DNA of 45,996 nt from Bacteroidales bacterium UBA1182 (GCA_002310015.1 DBYQ01000066.1:9120-55115), one strand, 5' to 3'; positions 36,323-43,917 are shown, counted from the stretch's first letter. Program-made: numbers and translations. The notes: generated by a model not told the origin, from the sequence alone.

Positions 36323-39300
36323 TTAAAATTCGCCGTTGTACAATGGGCCGTCTATAAGATGGATTACTGCATATGACGATGTTTCCAACTTTGTCTTGGT
36401 AACATCAGTAACAGAACCTGTTGCCTTTGCATCACTGCCAAATCCTTCCTTGAATTCATATTCACGACACATAATGTTATAGTATTTTTCATCATCTGTT
36501 ATGACATGACGAGGTAAACTACTCTTCTCCGGATGATATTTGTCATATTTAGCATCCCATAATGTCAAACCGTCCTTTTTTGCATCAACAGTCAGTTTGA
36601 TGTAACGCTTATCGGAAGCTCTCATATAAGCAGTCTGATAATCAGATTCTCCAAAGTTGAATTCCGGATTGACATACACCGAGTTATCCTGTATGTGATA
36701 CTTGACGAAATTAGTAAGGACATCACGCTGCTTATCGATAAATTCATTGTATTCAAAGACAGAATCCTCATGTGTGTCAGCATCAGCAACAGCAGCCTTA
36801 CGTAACTCTCTGCTCTTGGCAATCCTGTATACCAACCATGCGCTGTCTGCGCTCTCCTTATCAAGACCATACTCCTCATATATGGAATCATGAATACTGT
36901 CACAAAGTGTATAAAGATTGTTAAGGAAATCAGGAGAATACAACTTTCCATTGTCAAAGAGAGCCTGAATTGAATCACTTTGCGGAACATAAACCGTATA
37001 ATTAAATGTACTGAAGAAGTTTACACAGTTTGTTGATCCGATTTCCGTTCCGTTGGATGTACTTGAGAACAACTTAGCTTCTTGCATAAGTTTAAAGAAC
37101 AAGTTGAACTTGGGATACTTTTCAGAATCTGAAAGAATATCATATACTGACATTCTTGATGTCATGAGCGGCTTATCAATAATATAGGTGATTCCGTTTC
37201 CAAAAGACCTCTCATACATATCAAAACGATCTACGATTTTGACTTTCTGACCGGTTTCTATCTGCCAGCCTCCGTCAACCTCCATATTAGCAAAATTGGT
37301 CTTGGGATCAGTAACATTACCCATTTTGAAACGGACTGCACCGCCACCCTTGGTGCGATAGAAAGAATACTTACTCTGGTCAACAATAGTATTTTCAACA
37401 CCCCTCTTGGTATCACCAGTTCTGGTTGTTACAATAATATGATAATTCAGAATATCTTCAAGACGGTTACGCAAAAAATCCAGATTCGTAATAGGTCCTG
37501 AAGTATTCAATGGTGAACCTACGGGCTCGCCACTTACTTCATCATAATCATATATATCTGCGTAAACCTTGTTTTTACTGTCTTCATTGTAACCAAAGAC
37601 AATAGCTTTAAGGGACTTTCCTTCTGAACCTGCAGCATTATATTTCTTAATAGCAAATGAAGCCGGATCCACCCAAACTATCTTATCTTCAAACTTAGGA
37701 TCAGAACTGGTTTGAGGCAAGAACAAGCTATAGGAAATCTGCATGGCATTCAGATAGTAGATAAATGACATGTCCTCATCCTCTATGGCCCAATCCATAA
37801 TCTTAAGCTTTTCATTTACAAGAGCAGGATATGCCACAGACCTATAAGAGGTGGGAGTAGGTACGTAATTGGAGAAATAAATAGCTCCGTTGCAGCACAT
37901 GGCAACTCTATCTATAGTACTTTTTGGATCTGCAATGCCTTCCCACAACGGATCCTGGGCATCATTCAAAACATCCTTGAACTTACTGGGAACAGTTGAT
38001 ACAAGTGAAGCAAGCATAGTATTGTTTAAAAGCTTGACTATCACATTCAAATCTATACTGTCCATATCCTCGGCAACTTCTGCAGGAGTAGAAGGCGCAT
38101 TAGGATACTTATACTTGGCAATACCATATTTTTCTCTCATTTCCTTTCCGCCCTTATTCAACCACCAATCCATCATGGCTTCATCGGTAGGAACAATCAT
38201 TACACCCATATTCTGTTGTAAGGCGGTTGCGTCATCTGAAATTGAGGTAACAAAATAAGAATTCCATCCCGGATCAAACTTAAGCAGTGATGACTCCTTA
38301 ATAGTGTCTTTTGTAGAAGATATCTGAAGGATATCAGAACCCTGATTTCGTTTGGATAAGAACAGTTTGGTATAAACAGTCTTATTTGCCAAAGCCGCTT
38401 TCTGTTCAGGAGACAACCTCATATTTTTTTTATCAACCTGTTGGAGGATATTATTATAATGAGTATTAGAAGTTGTAAGCCCGCCGACAGGATAGGTACG
38501 GTTAGCAGCCGTTGACCTTACCTCATAAGGACTGGAGAAACGCTCCAGAATAGAATTATATATTATAGAGGTCTTCTTAGGATCATTTTCATTAGGATCA
38601 GACATAGCCAGATATTCAGCCATACTGGGGAGCAGATATACCACATCCTCCATCACATGAATGAATCCGTTGAAACATTTCTTATTACCCTGCTGAATCC
38701 TTATACCATTGACACTTGCCTCACCACTCTTACTAGTCCCGGCCGGCAAATTGAAAAGGAAATCATAATCTTTACGTTCAATACCCTTTTTCTCCAAGAA
38801 CTTGTCAGAGAAGATAATCATGGGCTTTTGTGTACCATCTTCAAGAATTACGATACCCGAAGCATTTTTAGGATCATTCTTGACCTCACTCCAATAAGGC
38901 GTTGAAGGCATTTCGTCAGGAAGCATGACTCGGACACTGTCATATATACCGGAAGATGTTAAACGGCGCATGCAATCACCTATGGTAGGGCCTTCAGTAT
39001 TGGAAAGAGCCGCTACCTGATATACATTGTTCAACATGGATCCGTAAAAAATCTGCTTCATCTGAGATATTGTCAGATCTTCAAACCTAATTGATTGGTT
39101 ATTTGCAAGCGGACATTTAGCCAAGAACCTTTTAAACGCCTCATCATCTGCAACAAAAAGCGTTTTACTACCGGTCTTTTCAAGTACACTCCTGTATTGA
39201 AGAGAATCAATAATGGTTACGAAACACTTAAAAGAGTGACCGTCAAAACCTTCATTAAGGGTCTCATAGATACTGGTACCAAGTTCTGAAGGGAACCTTT

Positions 39301-39418
39301 TGTCAAGGTCAAATTCCGGACGGCAAGAAGAAAATCCGAATGTTACGGCCAAGAAAGCCATAACAGCTCCGAACAACCCGGAACGGCCTGTACCCGTAAG
39401 TAATTTGATTTTTTTCAT
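36323..39418 (-). CDS. Large lipoprotein with four fasciclin-like domains, before the first SusC
   Basis: 1031 residues. The signal ends GFSSC (Cys32), followed by RPEFDLD, an acidic surface signal. Four FAS1-type repeats can be picked out by the strand written TLFVADDEAFKRFL (near 85), MIVPTDEAMMDWW (near 405), YSLFLPQTSSDPKF (near 555) and YTVYVPQSDSIQALF (near 810). Matching closing strands are NGFIHVMEDVVYLLP, GAIYFSNYVPTPTSY, GITYIIDKPLM and YAVIHLIDGPLYNGEF. Fasciclin domains mediate protein or glycan contacts in adhesins; here the protein probably lies on the cell surface as an elongated rod and helps the neighbouring SusCD complex capture polysaccharide. That role is an inference. It follows the GH43 gene by 37 bp and precedes SusC by 12 bp, so it is a fixed part of the operon. 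Confidence 0.82.
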   Translation of the reverse strand: MKKIKLLTGTGRSGLFGAVMAFLAVTFGFSSCRPEFDLDKRFPSELGTSIYETLNEGFDGHSFKCFVTIIDSLQYRSVLEKTGSKTLFVADDEAFKRFLAKCPLANNQSIRFEDLTISQMKQIFYGSMLNNVYQVAALSNTEGPTIGDCMRRLTSSGIYDSVRVMLPDEMPSTPYWSEVKNDPKNASGIVILEDGTQKPMIIFSDKFLEKKGIERKDYDFLFNLPAGTSKSGEASVNGIRIQQGNKKCFNGFIHVMEDVVYLLPSMAEYLAMSDPNENDPKKTSIIYNSILERFSSPYEVRSTAANRTYPVGGLTTSNTHYNNILQQVDKKNMRLSPEQKAALANKTVYTKLFLSKRNQGSDILQISSTKDTIKESSLLKFDPGWNSYFVTSISDDATALQQNMGVMIVPTDEAMMDWWLNKGGKEMREKYGIAKYKYPNAPSTPAEVAEDMDSIDLNVIVKLLNNTMLASLVSTVPSKFKDVLNDAQDPLWEGIADPKSTIDRVAMCCNGAIYFSNYVPTPTSYRSVAYPALVNEKLKIMDWAIEDEDMSFIYYLNAMQISYSLFLPQTSSDPKFEDKIVWVDPASFAIKKYNAAGSEGKSLKAIVFGYNEDSKNKVYADIYDYDEVSGEPVGSPLNTSGPITNLDFLRNRLEDILNYHIIVTTRTGDTKRGVENTIVDQSKYSFYRTKGGGAVRFKMGNVTDPKTNFANMEVDGGWQIETGQKVKIVDRFDMYERSFGNGITYIIDKPLMTSRMSVYDILSDSEKYPKFNLFFKLMQEAKLFSSTSNGTEIGSTNCVNFFSTFNYTVYVPQSDSIQALFDNGKLYSPDFLNNLYTLCDSIHDSIYEEYGLDKESADSAWLVYRIAKSRELRKAAVADADTHEDSVFEYNEFIDKQRDVLTNFVKYHIQDNSVYVNPEFNFGESDYQTAYMRASDKRYIKLTVDAKKDGLTLWDAKYDKYHPEKSSLPRHVITDDEKYYNIMCREYEFKEGFGSDAKATGSVTDVTKTKLETSSYAVIHLIDGPLYNGEF

Positions 39419-39455
39419 TCTATAATGTATTTAAATATTATACTTATTAGAGATA

Positions 39456-40490
39456 TTATTCCTTATCAATACCCTCAATGGTCTTGATGCGGCCCTCTGC
39501 GTCATACTCAAGTTCACAAACCTTGAGACTGCGGAGCCATGACTTACCGCCTGAAGGCACACTGTCATGATGGAACAGATACCACTTGCCCTTATATTCA
39601 ATAATGGAGTGGTGGGTTGTCCAACCCACAACGGGAGTAAGGATTACACCCTGATAAGTGAATGGGCCGTAAGGATTGTCACCGGTAGCATAGCACAGGA
39701 AGTGGCTGTCACCGGTAGAATATGAAAAGTAATATTTGCCTTTGTATTTATGCATCCATGAAGCCTCGAAGAAGCGGTGAGGATCATCTGCCTTAAGAGG
39801 ATTACCTTTCTCGTCAACCACCAGGATTGGACGCGGAGCCTCTGCAAAGTTCAAGCCGTCCTTGGTAAGACGTACGCAACGGCTTGGCAGGGCATCCTCC
39901 TTACCCTCAGGAAGATACGGAGTTTCCAGATGGATGTTATCCTTGTAGCGCTGAAGCTGTCCGCCCCAAAGGCCGCCGAAATATACATAAACCTCACCGT
40001 CAGCATCATCACGGAAAGCACACATATCGATGCTGTAACTGCCGGCTACAGGCGCAGGATTAGGGATGAACGGGCCCTCAGGACGCTGAGCTATGGCTGT
40101 ACCCCAATGGAACACGTCATTGCGGTCCTTCATGGGGAAGTACATGATGTAACGCTTAACTTTCTTGCTGAATCCCATACCCTGGGACTGTTCCTCAGCG
40201 TTGGTGGGAACTTCAATTTCATACTCTTGGACATCACAATCCCAAAGCTGGCGACCTGCCCATGGAATATCCTCCAGGCCTATCACCTTGCCGTGGTCAA
40301 CAACCTGACCGTACATGATGTCATCTGTGGAAAGGACGTGATAATCCTTCATCACGTACTGGTCACCGTTGTCGTTCTCAACGTTCTCACACTCCCAGTC
40401 ATGAGAAGGATAGATGTAAACCCTGCCGTTAAACACATGTACAGAGGGATCTGCCATGTAATCTGCGGGGAAAAGATAACGCTTCTTCAT
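39456..40490 (-). CDS. GH43 beta-xylosidase-like enzyme without signal peptide
   Basis: 344 residues, a single GH43 propeller with no export signal (starts MKKRYLFPADYMADPSVHV), so it should act in the cytoplasm on imported short xylo- or arabino-oligosaccharides. The base is Asp14 in ADPSVHVFNG, the modulator Asp155 in SIDMCAFRDD and the acid Glu242 in FFEASWMHKYKG. TTHHSIIEYKGKWYLFHHD near the end is the conserved histidine region. It resembles subfamily 1 of GH43, which contains beta-xylosidases and some arabinofuranosidases. It is the first gene of the PUL transcript, about 40 nt from the predicted start site, so the most promoter-proximal enzyme is intracellular. This is unusual compared with loci that begin with susC. 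Confidence 0.9.
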   Translation of the reverse strand: MKKRYLFPADYMADPSVHVFNGRVYIYPSHDWECENVENDNGDQYVMKDYHVLSTDDIMYGQVVDHGKVIGLEDIPWAGRQLWDCDVQEYEIEVPTNAEEQSQGMGFSKKVKRYIMYFPMKDRNDVFHWGTAIAQRPEGPFIPNPAPVAGSYSIDMCAFRDDADGEVYVYFGGLWGGQLQRYKDNIHLETPYLPEGKEDALPSRCVRLTKDGLNFAEAPRPILVVDEKGNPLKADDPHRFFEASWMHKYKGKYYFSYSTGDSHFLCYATGDNPYGPFTYQGVILTPVVGWTTHHSIIEYKGKWYLFHHDSVPSGGKSWLRSLKVCELEYDAEGRIKTIEGIDKE

Positions 40491-40535
40491 AAGTTTTTTG
40501 GTTAATATTTTATTATTTAAAAATTCAGTTAGCGG

Positions 40536-40544
40536 CCAAAGTTA
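40536..40544 (-). promoter_or_regulatory. Predicted -7 box of the PUL operon
   Basis: TAACTTTGG on the minus strand matches TAnnTTTG and gives a leader of about 40 nt to the ATG at 40490. The -33 region (GTTTC near 40562-40566) is poor, as expected for an activated promoter. Upstream (40545-40710) is AT-rich with a small CTCG-TTTTT-CGAG hairpin near 40628; no known operator is recognised. Confidence 0.5.
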
Positions 40545-40711
40545 ACTCTTTTTTTGCTTTTGAAACACCTTTCTCCTGTTTTTTTTCAATAAAACACAGA
40601 AAAAAACCTTTCGGGATACTTGTGCCTCGTTTTTCGAGTCTATTTAAAATGTTAAAACCTTCACAATTGAGATGTTAAAATTAAGATTGCAAAAAAGCGT
40701 TGGATGACATA

Positions 40712-40823
40712 TAGAAAAAGGCCGCTTGAAAGCAGCCCTTTTTCTCAGTCTCATGCCACATCTTCTCAGACCGGCAGAGACTTCACGAAAGTCAATTACT
40801 AACCAAATATGTGCATGAAAACT
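40712..40823 (-). ncRNA. Candidate small RNA upstream of the PUL
   Basis: The segment has a possible -7 box on the minus strand (TATCTTTGT, 40830-40838) and no ORF with coding character. It has a stem pairing GTCTC/GAGAC (40748-40752 with 40777-40781) and TGCC/GGCA (40754-40757 with 40773-40776) around one bulged A. A second stem GACTT/AAGTC (40779-40783 with 40789-40793) overlaps the first and is mutually exclusive with it. It ends in a terminator-like hairpin (40714-40744) with flanking A5/T5. The transcript would be about 110 nt. The rest of 40824-40985 shows nothing recognisable. Confidence 0.45.
40714..40744. terminator. Terminator-like hairpin at the end of the candidate RNA
   Basis: GAAAAAGG (40714-40721) and CCTTTTTC (40737-40744) pair, with imperfect CGCT/AGCAG pairing inside. 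Because A and T runs flank both sides, it could work in either direction; the minus-strand reading fits the candidate RNA. Confidence 0.6.
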
Positions 40824-40981
40824 TACACCACAAAGATAGCGTCCCTTTCACAAACAGGCGTCACTGTGTGTATCAATGGGATTAACATTTGTTCCATGCT
40901 TCTTAAAATGTACCGCCAGACCCCTTGGAATTGTTTCAAATTAGTTAGAAAATGTTTCACAAACCCCTCTCCTGCATACAC

Positions 40982-41013
40982 AAAAGCAGGGTGAGACAAA
41001 TATCTCACCCTGC
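40982..41013 (-). terminator. Terminator of tRNA-Gln
   Basis: GCAGGGTGAGA (40986-40996) pairs perfectly with TCTCACCCTGC (41003-41013) around a 6-nt loop, followed on the minus strand by TTTTG. It starts 4 nt after the tRNA 3' end. Confidence 0.85.
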
Positions 41014-41016
41014 CAG

Positions 41017-41087
41017 CTGTCGTACCCGGATTCGAACCAGGACAAACAGAACCAAAACCTGTTGTGCTACCATTACACCATACGACA
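41017..41087 (-). tRNA. tRNA-Gln (anticodon TTG)
   Basis: The minus strand folds as a cloverleaf: acceptor TGTCGTA/TACGACA, anticodon stem ACAGG/TCTGT with loop TTTTGGT (anticodon TTG, reading CAA), and T arm CCTGG-TTCGAAT-CCGGG. The discriminator base is G and no CCA is encoded. It is transcribed alone, between a -7 box and a hairpin terminator. Confidence 0.95.
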
Positions 41088-41111
41088 ATCGCCTTATAGC
41101 GCTAAGCGCAT

Positions 41112-41120
41112 GCAAAGATA
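41112..41120 (-). promoter_or_regulatory. -7 box of tRNA-Gln
   Basis: TATCTTTGC on the minus strand is a full consensus -7 box, 24 bp upstream of the mature tRNA and just after the tyrS stop. A clear -33 TTTG is not seen. Confidence 0.6.
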
Positions 41121-41135
41121 CTCAAATATCCCGAA

Positions 41136-42434
41136 TTAATCAGCTATAAGCAAATAATAGTTCTTTTTGCCACGCTGAAGAATGATATATCGGTTATCAA
41201 TCAAATCGGATTCAGTGAAGATGCGTGAATGGTCATAAGTTTTCTCCTTGTTGATGGAAACGCCGCCTCCCTGCATCATCTTGCGGGCCTCACTCTTGGA
41301 GAAGAAAACCGGACAGATGTCTGTCAGGAAATCCGAGGCCTTGACATTCTCATTCAACACCTGACGGTTAAAACGGAACTGCGGAACACCGTCAAACATG
41401 GAGAGCAGCATATCCTCATCAATGCTCTTCAACTCATCGGATGAAGCATTACCTCCGAACAGTATGTCTGAAGCGCCTGCTGCAGCCTCATAATCAGCCT
41501 CGCTGTGAACCATGCAGGTTACATCCTTGGCCAGACGTTTCTGGAGAAGACGAAGATGCGGAGCGGCATCATGCTCTGCTATCAGAGCCTCACACTCTTC
41601 CTTCTCAATGTTTGTGAAAATCTTAATGTAACGCTTGGCATCCTCATCGCTTACGTTCAGCCAGAACTGGTAGAATTTGTAAGGTGAAGTATACTCAGGG
41701 TTAAGCCAAACGTTACCGCCCTCTGTCTTGCCGAACTTGGTGCCGTCAGACTTGGTGATGAGGGGGCAGGTCAAGGCAAAGCACTCAGTGCCGTTGATAC
41801 GGCGGATAAGCTCTGCACCGGTGGTTATGTTTCCCCACTGGTCTGCACCACCCATCTGGAGCTTGCAGTTCTTATGTTCGTTGAGATAGAGAAAATCGTA
41901 ACCTTGAAGCAACTGGTAGGTAAACTCTGTGAATGATAGGCCGTCACGAGCTTCACCGTTAAGACGCTTCTTCACGGAGTCTTTAGCCATCATGTAATTT
42001 ACAGTGATGTGCTTGCCTATATCGCGTGAAAAATCAAGGAATGTTACATCCTTGAGCCAGTCATAATTGTTTACAAGTTCAGCCTTGTTGGGGGCATCGC
42101 TGTCAAAGTCCAGAAACTTTCCCAACTGCTTACGGATGCACTCCACATTATGCTTGAGCGTCTCCTCATTCAGGAGGTTGCGCTCCTGTGATTTTCCACT
42201 GGGGTCACCTATCATTCCTGTGGCTCCGCCTATCAGTGCCAGGGGCTTGTGGCCGCAACGCTGGAAGTGACGGAGTATCATGATGCTACACAGATGTCCT
42301 ATATGGAGGGAATCTGCGGTGGGATCAAAACCAACATACGCTGTAACCTGTTCCTTGCTCAGAAGTTCATCAGTACCGGGCATCATCTGGTGAATCATGC
42401 CTCTCCAGGTAAGTTCTTCAACAAAATTAGTCAT
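41136..42434 (-). CDS. tyrS: Tyrosyl-tRNA synthetase
   Basis: Class I aminoacyl-tRNA synthetase that charges tRNA-Tyr in the cytoplasm. 432 residues from ATG 42434 (MTNFVEELTWRGM), the family start; the longer reading from 42470 overlaps the promoter. The HIGH motif is HIGH at 44-47 (DSLHIGHLCS), and the KMSKS motif is KFGKT at 233-237, the form usual in bacterial TyrRS. LQMGGADQWGNITTG binds the tyrosine and ribose. The C-terminal S4-like RNA-binding domain is seen at ARKMMQGGGVSINKEKTYD. It has its own strong promoter and lies downstream of tatD. The tRNA next to it is Gln, not Tyr, so there is no functional link. Confidence 0.97.
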   Translation of the reverse strand: MTNFVEELTWRGMIHQMMPGTDELLSKEQVTAYVGFDPTADSLHIGHLCSIMILRHFQRCGHKPLALIGGATGMIGDPSGKSQERNLLNEETLKHNVECIRKQLGKFLDFDSDAPNKAELVNNYDWLKDVTFLDFSRDIGKHITVNYMMAKDSVKKRLNGEARDGLSFTEFTYQLLQGYDFLYLNEHKNCKLQMGGADQWGNITTGAELIRRINGTECFALTCPLITKSDGTKFGKTEGGNVWLNPEYTSPYKFYQFWLNVSDEDAKRYIKIFTNIEKEECEALIAEHDAAPHLRLLQKRLAKDVTCMVHSEADYEAAAGASDILFGGNASSDELKSIDEDMLLSMFDGVPQFRFNRQVLNENVKASDFLTDICPVFFSKSEARKMMQGGGVSINKEKTYDHSRIFTESDLIDNRYIILQRGKKNYYLLIAD

Positions 42435-42466
42435 AGTTATGATTTTAGATTCTCTATAAAAAGTGC

Positions 42467-42498
42467 GCAAATATACAATTCTTTATGTAAAGACACAA
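42467..42498 (-). promoter_or_regulatory. Promoter of tyrS
   Basis: On the minus strand TTGT (42495-42498) and TATATTTGC (42467-42475) are spaced by 19 bp, a near-perfect Bacteroidetes promoter, 32 bp from the tyrS ATG. It means tyrS does not depend on read-through from tatD. Confidence 0.7.
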
Positions 42499-42516
42499 CA
42501 AGACTGTTTCTTTTGT

Positions 42517-43161
42517 TTAGAAGCTACGCCGTAGTAAGTGCAAAAGGAAACGTTGGTGATTTGATGTTACTGTATATTCTATTTCAGCTGGATTTGCTCC
42601 TTTTGCAACAGCGGCGGTTTGGATTACTTCTGAGATGTTGGTTTTACCGTCGGTTTCAAGGAAGAGACGATCTAAGGGGATCTGCTTCAGGGTTTCTGGA
42701 CTGGATTTCTGGCCTATAGAGAGCAGAAGGCCGTTTTTGAGGAGCTGGTTCATTTGATCCGGGTTTCCGCGGAATCCGTGAATGAGCCAGTCCTGTGTAG
42801 GTTTGAGCTGTTTGCGCAGACGGATTATGCTGTCAAAATCACGGACTACGTGCAGGATCATGGGCTTTTTGAAACGTTCGGATAGTTCTACCTGGCGGAC
42901 AAAGGCCTGTTCCTGCAGTTCATGCGAGGGGCCTTTCAGCGTGTCAAACCCGCACTCACCTACTGCAAGTAACTGCGGTAGCGCAAGCAGTTGCTCCAAA
43001 GCGCGAAACTGCAGTTCATCACTTCCCGTAACATCCCACGGATGGAGGCCTGCGCTGAAAAAATGGCCATCCTGCTCAGGCAACGGACCGCAGCCTATGC
43101 ACACCAGCGCCGTTCCCGGCTCCTCCGGCAAATTATGAGTATGTATATCCAGAATTCTCAA
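42517..43161 (-). CDS. TatD-family metal-dependent hydrolase
   Basis: 214 residues, shorter than most TatD DNases (about 255-265), as is common for this Bacteroidetes branch. The metal ligands are in DIHTHN (5-10), GECGFD (Glu acting as bridging ligand), LHVVRD and HGFRGN, with LETDG near the C-terminus. It probably acts as a 3'-5' exonuclease or phosphodiesterase in the cytoplasm. The start codon is TTG at 43161: an in-frame stop lies 6 nt upstream and no ATG or GTG gives the conserved ILDIHTH start. The TTG and that stop both lie in a short AATTGAGAATT repeat. It follows yidD by 17 bp and belongs to the hemD-rnpA-yidD-tatD series. Confidence 0.88.
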   Translation of the reverse strand: MRILDIHTHNLPEEPGTALVCIGCGPLPEQDGHFFSAGLHPWDVTGSDELQFRALEQLLALPQLLAVGECGFDTLKGPSHELQEQAFVRQVELSERFKKPMILHVVRDFDSIIRLRKQLKPTQDWLIHGFRGNPDQMNQLLKNGLLLSIGQKSSPETLKQIPLDRLFLETDGKTNISEVIQTAAVAKGANPAEIEYTVTSNHQRFLLHLLRRSF

Positions 43162-43182
43162 TTTTCAATTCTCAATTCTCAA
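43153..43182. repeat. AATTGAGAATT tandem repeat between yidD and tatD
   Basis: Three nearly contiguous copies of AATTGAGAATT (read on the minus strand) fill the 17-bp gap and reach into the tatD start. The same 11-mer occurs at 9301-9311, 9385-9395 and 3248-3258, always at gene ends. Confidence 0.75.
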
Positions 43183-43421
43183 GGTACCGGGTCATAACCT
43201 GAGCCTCCACCCGGCCTGCACCGTAAAACCCGCTTTATGGCAAGCCACCCGCCCTTGAACGGGCCGTGTTTGGTTATTGCTTCAATTGCGTATTGAGAGC
43301 AGGTGGGAGTAAACCGGCAGGAAGGTGGGGTAAGAGGTGATATAAACTTCCTGTAAAAACGGATGGGAAGCATTAGGATCCAGCCCAGTGCTTTAGTAAA
43401 AATATTTAACAAGCTTTTCAT
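43179..43421 (-). CDS. yidD: Membrane protein insertion efficiency factor YidD
   Basis: 80 residues from ATG 43421, chosen because it overlaps the rnpA stop (ATGA) and gives the family start; the ATG at 43433 is also in frame. An amphipathic N-terminal helix (LGWILMLPIRFYRKFISPL) is followed by the invariant SCRFTPTCSQYAIEAITKHGPFKGGWLAIKRVLRCRPGGGSGYDPVP with its three conserved cysteines. YidD sits on the inner face of the membrane and helps YidC and Sec insert membrane proteins. The rnpA-yidD order is conserved in many bacteria. Confidence 0.95.
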   Translation of the reverse strand: MKSLLNIFTKALGWILMLPIRFYRKFISPLTPPSCRFTPTCSQYAIEAITKHGPFKGGWLAIKRVLRCRPGGGSGYDPVP

Positions 43422-43849
43422 TTTTCCTGACATTTGCCAGACTGGGATTCCACATCTTCCTGAACTGCATCAGTAAGCCGATCCATTACTGCCTGTAGCC
43501 TAGACTGAAGCTTCTCAGTATCCCACAGTTTATTGTCATTGAACAAAAAAGCAAGTGCAAGCCCCTTGTTTCTTGAGGCTACGGCATCCTTGAGCGGAGC
43601 GGATGATGTGCGATAGAACTCACGTATCTGACGCTTTATCCGGTTCCTGTCAACAGCATGGTGGAAATTGCGCTTGGGAGCGCTTATCAGAATACGGACA
43701 CCTTCAAATTCCGAATAATCGGACAAGAGCCACACCAACCGGATGGGGAAAGCCGATATCTGGCGATTTCCCTCAGTAAAGAGCCTGTCAATGAGTTTCT
43801 GACCGCAAAGACGCTCTTGCTTGGAAAATGTGTTTGCTCCTGTTTTCAT
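43418..43849 (-). CDS. rnpA: Ribonuclease P protein component
   Basis: 143 residues from ATG 43849 (MKTGANTFSKQERLCGQ). Basic protein subunit that helps the RNA subunit bind the 5' leader of pre-tRNA. The RNR signature APKRNFHHAVDRNRIKRQIREFYR is intact (about 60-85), and FPIRLVWLL forms the central strand. The longer reading from TTG 43879 would cross a terminator hairpin and is not supported. The ATG lies directly behind the T-run of that hairpin, leaving no room for a normal ribosome-binding site. Its stop overlaps the yidD start. Confidence 0.93.
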   Translation of the reverse strand: MKTGANTFSKQERLCGQKLIDRLFTEGNRQISAFPIRLVWLLSDYSEFEGVRILISAPKRNFHHAVDRNRIKRQIREFYRTSSAPLKDAVASRNKGLALAFLFNDNKLWDTEKLQSRLQAVMDRLTDAVQEDVESQSGKCQEK

Positions 43850-43900
43850 AAAAAAAACGGGTTCCGCATACAGACGCAATGTCTGGATTAAGGGAACCCG
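43850..43900 (-). terminator. Hairpin with T8 run between hemD and rnpA
   Basis: CGGGTTCC (43858-43865) pairs perfectly with GGAACCCG (43893-43900); a second stem CAGAC/GTCTG (43871-43875 with 43881-43885) forms within. On the minus strand eight T follow at once and then comes the rnpA ATG at 43849. It looks like a hemD terminator or an rnpA attenuator. Confidence 0.85.
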
Positions 43901-43917
43901 CCGGTATATTGTATGTA

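Noticed and set aside
40809..40994. Short overlapping frames of about 61 codons on both strands next to tRNA-Gln
   Set aside because: They cross the tRNA terminator hairpin, have no start context and overlap each other on opposite strands; taken as chance.
41017..41087. Link between tRNA-Gln and tyrS, such as a T-box or cognate pairing
   Set aside because: The anticodon is TTG (Gln), not Tyr; both have separate promoters, and T-box control is not expected in Bacteroidales.
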